Assembly (NCBI RefSeq): GCF_001425045.1
Contig: NZ_LMDJ01000032.1
Location: 388,525 to 452,524 of the forward strand
Direction of reading: 5' to 3'
Length of the DNA stretch: 64,000 bases
Source: Massilia sp. Root351
Lineage (GTDB): Bacteria > Pseudomonadota > Gammaproteobacteria > Burkholderiales > Burkholderiaceae_D
Under the pieces are notes generated by a model, which saw only the letters and a list, made by a program, of their open reading frames with translations, made no database searches and had not been told where the DNA came from. The position numbers and the translations under genes were made by a program. Shown here in pieces: positions 26,016 to 33,688 of the stretch (position 1 is its first letter; the number at the start of each line of letters is the position of its first letter).

Positions 26016-27260
26016 ATGACAGAAAAGAAAAATTACGGTTTCACCACCACCATTCTGCACAACGACCGCCAGAAGGGCATCGAGCACGGCTCGCTGCACA
26101 AGCCGGTGCACACGTCGGTAGCCTTCGGCTACGGCGACGCGCGCCAGCTGGCGTCAGTATTCCAGGGCAAGGAACCGGGCTTCCGCTACGGCCGCCAGGG
26201 CAATCCCACCGTGTCGGCGCTGGAAGACAAGGTCAACAAGATGGAGCAGGGCGTGGCCACCTTGTGCTTCGCCACCGGCATGGGCGCCATCGGCGCCGTG
26301 TTCCAGGCGCTGCTGCGCGCCGGCGACCACGTGGTATCGTCGTCCTTCCTGTTCGGTAACACCAACTCGCTGTGGCAGACCGTGGCGGGCCAGGGCGTGG
26401 CGGTCGATTTCGTCGATGCCACCGATGTCGCCAATGTGGCGGCGGCGATCCAGCCGAACACCCGCATCGTATTCGTCGAGACCATCGCCAACCCGCGCAC
26501 GCAGGTGGCGGACCTGAAACGGATCGGCGAGCTGTGCAAAGAGCGCGGCATTCTCTATATCGTCGACAACACCATGACCACGCCTTATCTGTTCCTGCCG
26601 AAGGCGGTGCACGCCGGCCTGGTGGTCAACGCGCTGACCAAGTCGATCTGCGGGCATGGCAATGCGCTGGGCGGCAGCCTGACCGATACCGGCGCCTACG
26701 ACTGGACCCAGTTCCCCAATATCTTCGAGAATTACAAGAAGGCCGCGCCGGCGCAGTGGGGCATCACGCAGATCCGTGCCAAGGGCCTGCGCGACTTCGG
26801 CGCGTCGCTGGGCCCGGAAGCGGCGCACCACATTGCCGTTGGCGCCGAAACGCTGGCCTTGCGCATGGAGCGCACTTGCGCCAACGCCAAGGCACTGGCC
26901 GAGCTGCTGGAATCGGACGAGCGCGTGGCGGCGGTGTACTACCCGGGCTTGAAGTCGCATCCGCAGCACGCCATTTCGGCGGAGCTGTTCCGCGCGCATG
27001 GTTCGCTGCTGAGCTTTGAACTGAAGGACGGCATCGATTGCTTCGATTTCCTGAACCGGCTGAAGCTGGCGGTGCCGGCCTCCAATCTGGGCGATACCCG
27101 CACGTTGATTATCCCGGTGGCGCACACCATTTTCTACGAGATGGGCGCTGAGCGCCGGGCGTCGATGGGGATTGCGGAATCGCTGATACGCGTGTCGGTC
27201 GGCATCGAGGACACGGCGGATTTGCTGGAAGACTTCAGCTGCGCACTGGAAGCCTGCTAA
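26016..27260 (+). CDS. Trans-sulfuration PLP enzyme (cystathionine gamma-synthase / O-succinylhomoserine sulfhydrylase family)
   Basis: This 414-residue enzyme is of the Cys/Met-metabolism PLP family. The cofactor lysine is in LTKSICGHGNALGG, and the phosphate and ring-binding residues are in RYGRQGNPTVSALEDKVN, FATGMGA and VDNTMTTPYL. The family covers cystathionine synthases, lyases and sulfhydrylases; position after purF matches the metZ of betaproteobacteria, but the TKSICGH variant differs from the classical TKYLNGH of MetB, so substrate is uncertain. The ribosome site is poor and a terminator stands just before the start. Confidence 0.88.
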   Translation: MTEKKNYGFTTTILHNDRQKGIEHGSLHKPVHTSVAFGYGDARQLASVFQGKEPGFRYGRQGNPTVSALEDKVNKMEQGVATLCFATGMGAIGAVFQALLRAGDHVVSSSFLFGNTNSLWQTVAGQGVAVDFVDATDVANVAAAIQPNTRIVFVETIANPRTQVADLKRIGELCKERGILYIVDNTMTTPYLFLPKAVHAGLVVNALTKSICGHGNALGGSLTDTGAYDWTQFPNIFENYKKAAPAQWGITQIRAKGLRDFGASLGPEAAHHIAVGAETLALRMERTCANAKALAELLESDERVAAVYYPGLKSHPQHAISAELFRAHGSLLSFELKDGIDCFDFLNRLKLAVPASNLGDTRTLIIPVAHTIFYEMGAERRASMGIAESLIRVSVGIEDTADLLEDFSCALEAC

Positions 27261-27267
27261 GCCAGCG

Positions 27268-27918
27268 TTACCAGGGCTGCGCGCCTTCCATTCGATACGG
27301 ATGGCGCCAGCCGGGCAGGGTGGCGATGCGCGCCAGCCAGGCTTGCACGTGCGGCGGGAAGCTGACGTTAGCCTGCTCTGGCCAGTACATATAGCCGCAG
27401 ATGGAAAAATCGGCCATGCTGATGCTGTCGTCGAGCAGGAAGGCGCGGCCGTCGGACAGTTCGTCGTTCAAGCATTCGATGTCGGCGTCGAAGCGCTTGC
27501 GGAACCATGGCAGCACGGTGCCGGCGTAGGCTGCCGGATCGAATTTCTGGCCGTAGCGCAAGTGCGCCATCGAGAAGCCGATGCGGTTGGCTTCCCAGAA
27601 CAGCCATTCACGCACGCGCTCCAGACGCTGCTGCGTTTCGCCGCCAAACGCTTTCAAGTGTTCCGCCAGGTGCAGCAGGATGGCGTTCGACTGCACATAG
27701 GCCTGGCCGTCATGCAGCAGCAGTGGCACTTCGCCGTATTTCGCCAGGCTGCGGAAGGGCTCGGGGCGCGCGGCGCGCTCCAGGCGCAGGTCAATCTCTT
27801 CATACTCGTGCGGCACCTTGGCCACTTCCATGGCCAGCTTCACCTTGTAGCTGTGGCCGGACTCGCAATTGCCGTAGAGTTTGAATGCGCCCATGCCGCT
27901 GTCCGCCGCCAGTGCCAT
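27268..27918 (-). CDS. Glutathione S-transferase family protein
   Basis: The protein has 216 residues. Residues about 10-85 form a thioredoxin-like GST N-terminal domain (AFKLYGNCESGHSYKVKLA, EVPLLLHDGQAYVQSNAIL), where GNCESG places a possible catalytic Ser or Cys. Residues about 95-210 are the helical C-terminal domain. Its ATG overlaps the lexA stop as TGATG, so it is translated after lexA and probably SOS-induced with it; an alternative start is the Met at 27894, which gives the more usual short N-terminus. The substrate is unknown. It converges with the metZ-like gene. Confidence 0.9.
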   Translation of the reverse strand: MALAADSGMGAFKLYGNCESGHSYKVKLAMEVAKVPHEYEEIDLRLERAARPEPFRSLAKYGEVPLLLHDGQAYVQSNAILLHLAEHLKAFGGETQQRLERVREWLFWEANRIGFSMAHLRYGQKFDPAAYAGTVLPWFRKRFDADIECLNDELSDGRAFLLDDSISMADFSICGYMYWPEQANVSFPPHVQAWLARIATLPGWRHPYRMEGAQPW

Positions 27919-28574
27919 CAGTGCCAGCTGCGCAGCAGGCCTACCGCCAAGCCTTCCAGCGCAAACTCATCGGCTTCCGGATTGACGGTGATTACTTTGA
28001 AATCCGGATTTTCAGGAAACAACTCGATGGTCGATCCGGTCTTCTGATAGCGCTTGACCGTCACTTCGTTGCCGATGCGGGCCACGACGATCTGGCCGTT
28101 CTTGGCGCTGTCCACCTTTTTGACGGCCAGCAGGTCGCCGTCCATGATGCCGATGTCGCGCATCGATTCGCCGCGCACCTTGAGCAGGAAGTCCGGCTTG
28201 GCGGAGAACAGGGCCGGGTCCACGCTGTAGCTGGTTTCCAGGTTTTCCTGGGCCAGGATGGGCGAGCCGGCGGCCACACGGCCGATCAGCGGCAACGACA
28301 TCATGCTCGACGCGGCCGCAGCGGCAGCATTCGCCACCTTGGTGGCAGCGCTTTCCGCATGCACGCCCAGCAGGCGGATGCCGCGCGAGGTGCCGGCCGC
28401 GATCTCGATGGCGCCCTTGCGCGCCAGCGCCTGCAGGTGCTCTTCGGCGGCGTTGGCCGATTTGAAGCCCAGTTCGTTCGCGATCTCGGCGCGGGTGGGC
28501 GGGAAGCCCGTATTGTCGATGGCATCCTTGATCAGATTAAGGATTTGTTCCTGGCGTGCAGTGAGCTTGATCAT
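27918..28574 (-). CDS. lexA: SOS repressor LexA
   Basis: LexA (218 residues) represses DNA-damage genes and cuts itself when RecA is activated. The winged helix is at 1-70 (LTARQEQILNLIKDAI). The cleavage bond is A102-G103 in GRVAAGSPIL, with the Ser137-Lys174 dyad in RGESMRD and VTVKRYQ. The linker at about 72-92 is Ala-rich and longer than in E. coli (202 residues). Two perfect SOS boxes lie 22 and 39 bases upstream, so it represses itself. Confidence 0.97.
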   Translation of the reverse strand: MIKLTARQEQILNLIKDAIDNTGFPPTRAEIANELGFKSANAAEEHLQALARKGAIEIAAGTSRGIRLLGVHAESAATKVANAAAAAASSMMSLPLIGRVAAGSPILAQENLETSYSVDPALFSAKPDFLLKVRGESMRDIGIMDGDLLAVKKVDSAKNGQIVVARIGNEVTVKRYQKTGSTIELFPENPDFKVITVNPEADEFALEGLAVGLLRSWH

Positions 28575-28595
28575 GGTGCTTTTTCGCTCGGAGAG

Positions 28596-28611
28596 CTGTG
28601 GATATAGACAG
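28596..28611 (-). promoter_or_regulatory. SOS box 1 of lexA
   Basis: CTGT-GGATATAG-ACAG matches the LexA consensus CTGT-N8-ACAG exactly. It is the nearer of two sites to the lexA start codon. Confidence 0.9.
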
Positions 28612-28612
28612 A

Positions 28613-28628
28613 CTGTATTTTTGTACAG
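28613..28628 (-). promoter_or_regulatory. SOS box 2 of lexA
   Basis: CTGT-ATTTTTGT-ACAG is a second exact LexA consensus, one base from the first. The centres are 17 bases apart, so two dimers would sit side by side. Confidence 0.92.
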
Positions 28629-28674
28629 TGTGAGCGCTAATGCAAGGGATTTTGTTGAAGTGCGCGAAATATTT

Positions 28675-29823
28675 TCACTCCATCGGCTGAATTAGCTCGT
28701 TCAGGTCGGCCGCCTGCAGTATTTTGTCCTCCAGCGCTGTCAGTTCCGCTGGCCCCGCCGTGGCGAGCAATTGTTCTGCATGCGGCGTGAGCGAGCCGAA
28801 TCGCAACAGCAGCAGCTTGCGTACCACCGCGCGTCTGCCTTCTTTGCGCCCCTCTTCACGCCCCTCTTCACGACCCTCTTCACGGCCCTCTTCACGGCCC
28901 TCTTCACGGCCTAATTTCAAACCCGCTTCGCGGCCCAGTTCTAACCCTTGCTCCCGGCCCAGCTCCAGCCCTGTCTCCCGGCCTTCCTCCCTGCCAGCCG
29001 CCCTGCCTTCCTCCCTGCCAGCCGCCCTGCCTTCCTGCAGTCCTTCCTCGCGGGCCTTTTCCTTGGCCATGCGTATCATCAAGTTCTCGAATGGCATTTC
29101 CTTGCTCCTGTTTAGTTCGTCGATCCGCATGGCCAACTGGTGCTGCAGGTGGCCGGGGACCTTCATCATCCAGTCTAGTACATTGAATACATCGAGCACG
29201 CGCTGGGTATCCCAATTCCGCTCGTACATCAGCGCCGTGAGCATGGCCTTGAATTCGAATCGCTGCTGGTCCAGTCCCCGGGTGCGCAGCGTCATCAGGT
29301 GGGCAGCGGTCAGCAGGGCGAAAGCGTTGTGGCTGCTTAGCAGCCGGTCCAGGCTGGGCCAGAAGTCCAGTAGTTTGACGACAGGGAAGATGATGCAGGT
29401 CTCGCCTCCATGCATATCGTAGCGGTAGCAGTCCGGCCGCCAGCCGGGATGCGGATCGGCCAGGATGACCAGCGTGCTGACCGGACTGTGGAAGCGGTCG
29501 TATATCCGGTAGTGGTAGGTGAAGATCCGTTCGGCAAAGTCCTTTTCCCGGCTGCGCTGGATTTCGACGTGGATGTACAGTATGCCGGCGTCGCCGTCGC
29601 GGCGGGTCAGCTGGACCAGTTTGTCCAGCCTGCGCCGGCCGAGGCTGGCGTCGCGCACGACCTGCGCCAGCTCCTGGTCCAGGAAACGGTGCGGCTGGCG
29701 CCAGTCGATGGCGTCGTGCACCTGGGGGAAGAAAAATGCCATGAATTCGCGGAAGTGACGCATGACGGCGCTTTTCCACGGGGTGTCATAGTCGTCGGCG
29801 GGCTGTTCCATGGGCTGTAGCAT
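28675..29823 (-). CDS. Rpn-family (PD-(D/E)XK) nuclease-like protein with repeat tail
   Basis: This 382-residue protein has the layout of Rpn / transposase-31 family proteins. The N-terminal nuclease-like domain (about 10-240) shows WKSAVMRHFREFMAFFFP, a candidate active-site Asp in RRRLDKLV and the E-x-Q motif HVEIQ. After it comes a Glu/Gly/Arg repeat stretch (about 260-330, units EEGR, AAGREEGR, LELGREQG), then a helical end. Rpn proteins in E. coli are DNA endonucleases that raise recombination and act in phage defence. No insertion sequence ends are seen, so it is a standalone gene. The second Met (29811) is an equally good start. Confidence 0.82.
   Translation of the reverse strand: MLQPMEQPADDYDTPWKSAVMRHFREFMAFFFPQVHDAIDWRQPHRFLDQELAQVVRDASLGRRRLDKLVQLTRRDGDAGILYIHVEIQRSREKDFAERIFTYHYRIYDRFHSPVSTLVILADPHPGWRPDCYRYDMHGGETCIIFPVVKLLDFWPSLDRLLSSHNAFALLTAAHLMTLRTRGLDQQRFEFKAMLTALMYERNWDTQRVLDVFNVLDWMMKVPGHLQHQLAMRIDELNRSKEMPFENLMIRMAKEKAREEGLQEGRAAGREEGRAAGREEGRETGLELGREQGLELGREAGLKLGREEGREEGREEGREEGREEGRKEGRRAVVRKLLLLRFGSLTPHAEQLLATAGPAELTALEDKILQAADLNELIQPME
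28850..29037 (-). repeat. In-frame 12-base tandem repeat tract inside the rpn-like gene
   Basis: Five near-identical units of CCCTCTTCACG(G/A/C) with a period of 12 occur at 28850-28911, followed by degenerate copies and a doubled 24-base unit up to about 29037. Each 12-base unit encodes the tetrapeptide EEGR. Period 12 keeps the frame, so copy change would alter length only. Confidence 0.88.
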
Positions 29824-29873
29824 GCGCGCGCGCGGGCCGGCCGGCTTTGCGCAGGGTCAAGGCGGGCGGCTGC

Positions 29874-29902
29874 TTGATTTTTCAGCGGAAAGGCGCTATA
29901 GT
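29874..29902 (+). promoter_or_regulatory. Promoter of the rpsF-priB-rpsR-rplI operon
   Basis: A -35 TTGATT (29874-29879) and a -10 TATAGT (29897-29902) are exactly 17 bases apart. The start of transcription would be near 29909, giving a leader of about 67 bases. Confidence 0.75.
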
Positions 29903-29918
29903 CGCGGGCTTACCTCTT

Positions 29919-29946
29919 CCCACACCCGTCTTGACGCCGGGGTGGG
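29919..29946 (+). promoter_or_regulatory. Candidate S6:S18 autoregulatory leader hairpin
   Basis: The leader contains an imperfect stem formed by CCCACACCCG and CCGGGGTGGG around a short loop, with a CCG in the 3' arm. An S6:S18-binding hairpin with a CCG signature is known in many rpsF leaders. The match is by eye only. Confidence 0.4.
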
Positions 29947-29975
29947 CTATATTCACAGTCCTTAAGGGAGTTTTC

Positions 29976-30353
29976 ATGCGTCACTATGAAATCGTATTTA
30001 TCGTCCATCCGGACCAAAGCGAGCAAGTGCCCGCGATGATCGAACGTTACAAAGCCAGCGTGACCTCGCGCGGCGGTAACGTACATCGCGTGGAAGATTG
30101 GGGCCGCCGTCAAATGGCTTACTCGATCCAGAAACTGGCTAAAGCACACTACATCTGCATGAACATCGAGTGCGACAACGAGACCCTGGTCGAGCTGGAA
30201 ACCGCATTCAAATTCAATGATGCCGTGCTGCGTCACCTGACCGTCAAAATGAAGAAAGCGGAAACCGCTCCTTCGCCGATGATGAAGTCGGTACAACGTG
30301 AAGACGCGGCCAAGAGCCATCGCGCCGAAGCCCAAGCAGCCGCAGCGGCCTAA
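29976..30353 (+). CDS. rpsF: 30S ribosomal protein S6
   Basis: S6 (125 residues) pairs with S18 on the platform of the small subunit. It starts MRHYEIVFIVHPDQSEQVP and shows EDWGRRQMAYSIQKLAKAHY. The C-terminal 25 residues are Ala/Lys-rich, as in betaproteobacteria. AGGGAG precedes the ATG; upstream in-frame Met codons belong to the leader. It is first in the operon with priB, rpsR and rplI. Confidence 0.97.
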   Translation: MRHYEIVFIVHPDQSEQVPAMIERYKASVTSRGGNVHRVEDWGRRQMAYSIQKLAKAHYICMNIECDNETLVELETAFKFNDAVLRHLTVKMKKAETAPSPMMKSVQREDAAKSHRAEAQAAAAA

Positions 30354-30372
30354 GTACTGATCAGGAACTGAA

Positions 30373-30675
30373 CTGAACCAGCTACAGGTAACCGCCCTCA
30401 TCACCGAACGGGACACCATCAGGTACACCCCGGCCGGCATGCCGATTGTCACTGCAACCTTGCAGCACAGTTCGCAGCAGATGGAGGCAGGCATTGCCCG
30501 CCTCACCGAATTCGAAGTCCCGGCCCTGGCGGCAGGGGATCTGGCAAAACGGTTCGAAGCGGCGCCCCTCGGTGGTGTTTATCGGTTCACAGGATTCCTG
30601 GCCAAGAAAAACCGCAATAGCAGAAGCCTGGTGTTTCACATCATTGATTTTAGTTTATTAGATACAGGAGCCTAA
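30373..30675 (+). CDS. priB: Primosomal replication protein N, apparent CTG start
   Basis: PriB (100 residues if started here) is a single-strand-binding OB-fold protein of replication restart. Family residues begin NQLQVTALITERDTIRYTP and continue through ATLQHSSQQMEAG, FTGFLAKKNRNSRSLVFHI. The frame opens after a TGA at 30358 and holds no ATG, GTG or TTG before the conserved residues. CTG at 30373 is the only plausible start, with AGGA six bases before it. The next ATG (30439) would remove the first strands of the fold. It lies 19 bases after rpsF and one base before rpsR. Confidence 0.87.
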   Translation: MNQLQVTALITERDTIRYTPAGMPIVTATLQHSSQQMEAGIARLTEFEVPALAAGDLAKRFEAAPLGGVYRFTGFLAKKNRNSRSLVFHIIDFSLLDTGA

Positions 30676-30676
30676 A

Positions 30677-30967
30677 ATGGCATTCGGTAAAAAGTTCGAC
30701 AAAAACAAGCTCAAGCTGAAAGAAAAGCGCAAGCAACAGAATCCTCTGTTCAAACGTAAGAAGTTCTGCCGCTTCACCGCTGCAAACGTTGAGCAAGTGG
30801 ACTACAAAGACGTAGACACGCTGAAAGATTTCGTCCAGGAAAACGGCAAGATCATGCCAGCACGCCTGACCGGTACCAAGGCGCACTACCAGCGTCAAGT
30901 TGACACCGCGATCAAGCGCGCTCGCTACCTGGCCCTGCTGCCGTACACCGATCTGCACCACGCTTAA
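30677..30967 (+). CDS. rpsR: 30S ribosomal protein S18
   Basis: S18 (96 residues) binds S6 and the central domain of 16S rRNA. The conserved core is KKFCRFTAANVEQVDYKD to KAHYQRQVDTAIKRARYLAL. It is longer at the N-terminus than E. coli S18 (75 residues) by a Lys-rich extension, as in other betaproteobacteria. It begins one base after the priB stop, with AGGAG inside the end of priB. Confidence 0.97.
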   Translation: MAFGKKFDKNKLKLKEKRKQQNPLFKRKKFCRFTAANVEQVDYKDVDTLKDFVQENGKIMPARLTGTKAHYQRQVDTAIKRARYLALLPYTDLHHA

Positions 30968-31000
30968 TTAGCGCCGTCAGATTAGAAACTGGAGAGAACT

Positions 31001-31453
31001 ATGCAAATCATTCTGTTGGAAAAAGTTGTTAACGTCGGCAACCTGGGCGACGTGGTTAAGGTCAAGGACGGCTACGCACGTAACTTCCTGATCCCGCAAA
31101 AGCTGGCCCGCCGCGCCACCACCGCCGCTGTCGCTGAATTCGAAGCCAAGCGCGCTGAACTGGAAAAAGCTGCCGCCGTCAAACTGGCTGCTGCCCAAGC
31201 CCAAGGCGAGAAACTGAACGGCATGACCGTGACCGTGTCGCAAAAAGCTGGTGTGGACGGCCGTCTGTTCGGTTCCGTGACCAACTTCGACATCGCTGAG
31301 GCGCTGACCAAAGCTGGTTTCGCTGTTGAAAAGGCTGCCGTGCGCATGCCTAACGGCCCGCTGAAAGTCACCGGCGAGCACGCCGTTTCGGTATCGCTGC
31401 ACACCGACGTAGTGGTCGACGTGACCGTTGCCGTCGTTGGCGAAGCTGCCTAA
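31001..31453 (+). CDS. rplI: 50S ribosomal protein L9
   Basis: L9 (150 residues) has two domains joined by a long helix and limits frameshifting. The N-terminal domain reads MQIILLEKVVNVGNLGDVV with GYARNFLIP; the helix spans about 45-75; the C-terminal domain has DGRLFGSVTNFDIAEAL. It starts 33 bases after rpsR and ends the operon before a terminator. Confidence 0.97.
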   Translation: MQIILLEKVVNVGNLGDVVKVKDGYARNFLIPQKLARRATTAAVAEFEAKRAELEKAAAVKLAAAQAQGEKLNGMTVTVSQKAGVDGRLFGSVTNFDIAEALTKAGFAVEKAAVRMPNGPLKVTGEHAVSVSLHTDVVVDVTVAVVGEAA

Positions 31454-31495
31454 GTTTAGTTGTAGAGAAATCTACGGATAGACTGTTGTACATAT

Positions 31496-31522
31496 AAAAA
31501 AGCCGGGCTTGCCCGGCTTTTT
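31496..31522 (+). terminator. Terminator after rplI
   Basis: A GCCGGGC / GCCCGGC stem with a two-base loop is flanked by A and T runs, so it could stop transcription in both directions. It lies 28 bases before the dnaB -10 box. Confidence 0.88.
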
Positions 31523-31549
31523 TATTTTTTGCCCTTGCACCGAAGCAGG

Positions 31550-31555
31550 TATAAT
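31550..31555 (+). promoter_or_regulatory. -10 box immediately before dnaB
   Basis: TATAAT ends seven bases before the dnaB ATG, so transcription would begin at or next to the start codon. No clear -35 is found at the right distance. Confidence 0.5.
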
Positions 31556-31562
31556 TCGCGCC

Positions 31563-32948
31563 ATGAACACCCCCTCCGATCCACAGGTAGATTCGCTACG
31601 CATTCCGCCGCATTCCATCGAAGCAGAACAGTCCGTCATCGGCGGCCTGCTGCGCGACAATGCCGCGTTCGACCGTATCGCGGATTTCATGAATCCCGAC
31701 GACTTCTACCGCTATGATCACCGCATCATCTTCGAACAGATCGTCCGCCTGATCAACGGCTCCAAGCCGGCCGACGTGCTGACCGTGTTCGAGGCGCTGT
31801 CCATGCTGGGCAAGGCGGACGAGGTGGGCGGCATGGCTTACCTGAACGCGATGGCGCAAAACACGCCATCGGCGGCCAACATCCGCCGCTATGCCGAGAT
31901 CGTGCGCGATCGCGGCATCCTGCGCCAGCTGATCACGGTCGCCGACGAGATTTCCGGCCAGGCCTTCAGCCCCCAGGGCAAGGAAGTCAAGCAGATGCTG
32001 GACGAGGCTGAATCGAAGATTTTCGCCATTGCCGAGCAAGGCGCGCGCGGCGCGCAGGGCTGGCTGGCGGTGCAGCCGCTGCTGACCCAGGTGGTTGAAC
32101 GCATCGACGAACTCTATTCGCGCGACAACTCCAGCGAAATCACTGGCGTGCCGACCGGCTTCATCGACCTGGACCGCATGACTTCCGGCCTGCAGCCGGG
32201 CGACCTGGTGATCGTGGCGGGACGTCCGTCGATGGGCAAGACCGCGTTCTCGGTCAACATCGGCGAGAACGTGGCGGTCGACGCCGGCCTGCCGGTGGCC
32301 ATCTTCTCGATGGAGATGGGCGGCACCCAGCTGGCGATGCGTATGCTGGGTTCGGTGGGCATGCTGGACCAGCACCGCCTGCGCACCGGCAAACTGAACG
32401 ACGAAGACTGGCCGCGCCTGACCAACGCGATCCAGAAAATGAACGACGCCCAGGTGTTCATCGATGAAACGCCGGCGCTGAATCCGATCGAGATGCGGGC
32501 CCGCGCGCGCCGCCTGTCGCGCCAGTGCGGCAAGCTCGGCCTGATCATCGTCGACTACTTGCAGCTGATGCAGGGCAGCAAGCCGGGCGACAACCGCGCC
32601 TCCGAGATTTCCGAAATCTCGCGCTCGCTCAAGGGCCTGGCCAAGGAGCTGCACTGTCCCGTCATCGCGCTGTCGCAGCTGAACCGCTCGCTGGAACAGC
32701 GTCCCAACAAGCGCCCGGTGATGTCCGACTTGCGCGAGTCCGGCGCTATCGAGCAGGATGCGGACGTCATCATCTTCCTGTACCGGGACGAGGTCTACAA
32801 TCCCGACTCACCCGAAAAAGGCACGGCCGAGATCATTATCGGCAAGCAGCGTAACGGCCCGATCGGCGCAATACGTTTGACCTGGATGGGCATGTACACC
32901 AAGTTCGGCAACTACAGCGGTGCGCTGACGACCTACCAGGGCGACTAA
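31563..32948 (+). CDS. dnaB: Replicative DNA helicase DnaB
   Basis: DnaB (461 residues) is the hexameric 5'-3' helicase of the replication fork. Its N-terminal helical domain starts PHSIEAEQSVIGGLLRDN. The RecA-like domain has Walker A GRPSMGKTAFS, Walker B LIIVDYLQLM and the arginine finger region. There is no intein. The gene begins at 31563, seven bases after a TATAAT; no Shine-Dalgarno can be seen, which fits a leaderless message. Confidence 0.97.
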   Translation: MNTPSDPQVDSLRIPPHSIEAEQSVIGGLLRDNAAFDRIADFMNPDDFYRYDHRIIFEQIVRLINGSKPADVLTVFEALSMLGKADEVGGMAYLNAMAQNTPSAANIRRYAEIVRDRGILRQLITVADEISGQAFSPQGKEVKQMLDEAESKIFAIAEQGARGAQGWLAVQPLLTQVVERIDELYSRDNSSEITGVPTGFIDLDRMTSGLQPGDLVIVAGRPSMGKTAFSVNIGENVAVDAGLPVAIFSMEMGGTQLAMRMLGSVGMLDQHRLRTGKLNDEDWPRLTNAIQKMNDAQVFIDETPALNPIEMRARARRLSRQCGKLGLIIVDYLQLMQGSKPGDNRASEISEISRSLKGLAKELHCPVIALSQLNRSLEQRPNKRPVMSDLRESGAIEQDADVIIFLYRDEVYNPDSPEKGTAEIIIGKQRNGPIGAIRLTWMGMYTKFGNYSGALTTYQGD

Positions 32949-33036
32949 GTTTTACTTCCCGCAGTACCCGTAAATTTTCTGAGGCCGCCGCCTGGCGGCT
33001 GCCTGCAGTAACGATGAATCATGATTGGAGATTGAT

Positions 33037-33663
33037 ATGTTTGGACGCTTGATGCCCACCGAGGGCAAGTTTTTTGACCTGTTCAACCAGCACGCTGAAC
33101 TGTGCGTCAAAGGCGCCAAGGAAATGCTGGCCCTGATGACCAACTTCGACGACCTGGAAAACCGCGTGCACGCCATCGAAGGCATCGAGAAACAGGCCGA
33201 CAAGATCACCTATGCCACCGTCGATCTGCTGCACAAGACCTTCATCACCCCGATCGACCGCGACGACATCCACAAGCTGATCACCAAGATGGACGACATC
33301 CTGGACCTGATGGAAGACGCCGGCCAGACCGTGTCGCTGTACGACCTGCACTCGGTGACCCCGGAAGCCAAGCGCCTGGCCGAACTGGTGCTGGCCTGCA
33401 CCGAGAAGGTCCGCGAAGCGGTGGCCCTGCTGCACAACATGGACAACTCGCGCCAGATCGTCTCGATCTGCGAAGAGATCGACCGCCTGGAATCGGACGC
33501 CGACCATGTGATGCGCGCCGCCATGTCCAAGCTGTTCCGCGACGAGCCGGACGTGCGCAACCTGATCAAGATGAAGGCCATCTACGAAATCCTCGAAACG
33601 GTGACGGACCGCTGCGAAGATGTGGCCAACATCATCGAAGGCATCATCGTCGAAAACGCGTAA
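33037..33663 (+). CDS. DUF47 (PhoU-like) Pit accessory protein
   Basis: This 208-residue all-helical protein is of the DUF47 / PhoU-like family, with the opening MFGRLMPTEGKFFDLFNQHA, the ITPIDRDDIHKLITKMDDI region, and ECD/D-rich metal-binding helices (CEEIDRLESDADHVMR, TDRCEDVANIIEGIIVE). These proteins are cotranscribed with Pit transporters and modulate phosphate uptake. Start 33037 follows GGAG by six bases. Pit begins 25 bases downstream. Confidence 0.93.
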   Translation: MFGRLMPTEGKFFDLFNQHAELCVKGAKEMLALMTNFDDLENRVHAIEGIEKQADKITYATVDLLHKTFITPIDRDDIHKLITKMDDILDLMEDAGQTVSLYDLHSVTPEAKRLAELVLACTEKVREAVALLHNMDNSRQIVSICEEIDRLESDADHVMRAAMSKLFRDEPDVRNLIKMKAIYEILETVTDRCEDVANIIEGIIVENA

Positions 33664-33688
33664 TTGCCCCCACGAAAAAGAATAATCC

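Noticed and set aside
28850..28911. Possible CRISPR or regulatory repeat array
   Set aside because: The units are 12 bases, contiguous and in frame with the Rpn-like gene; there are no spacers.
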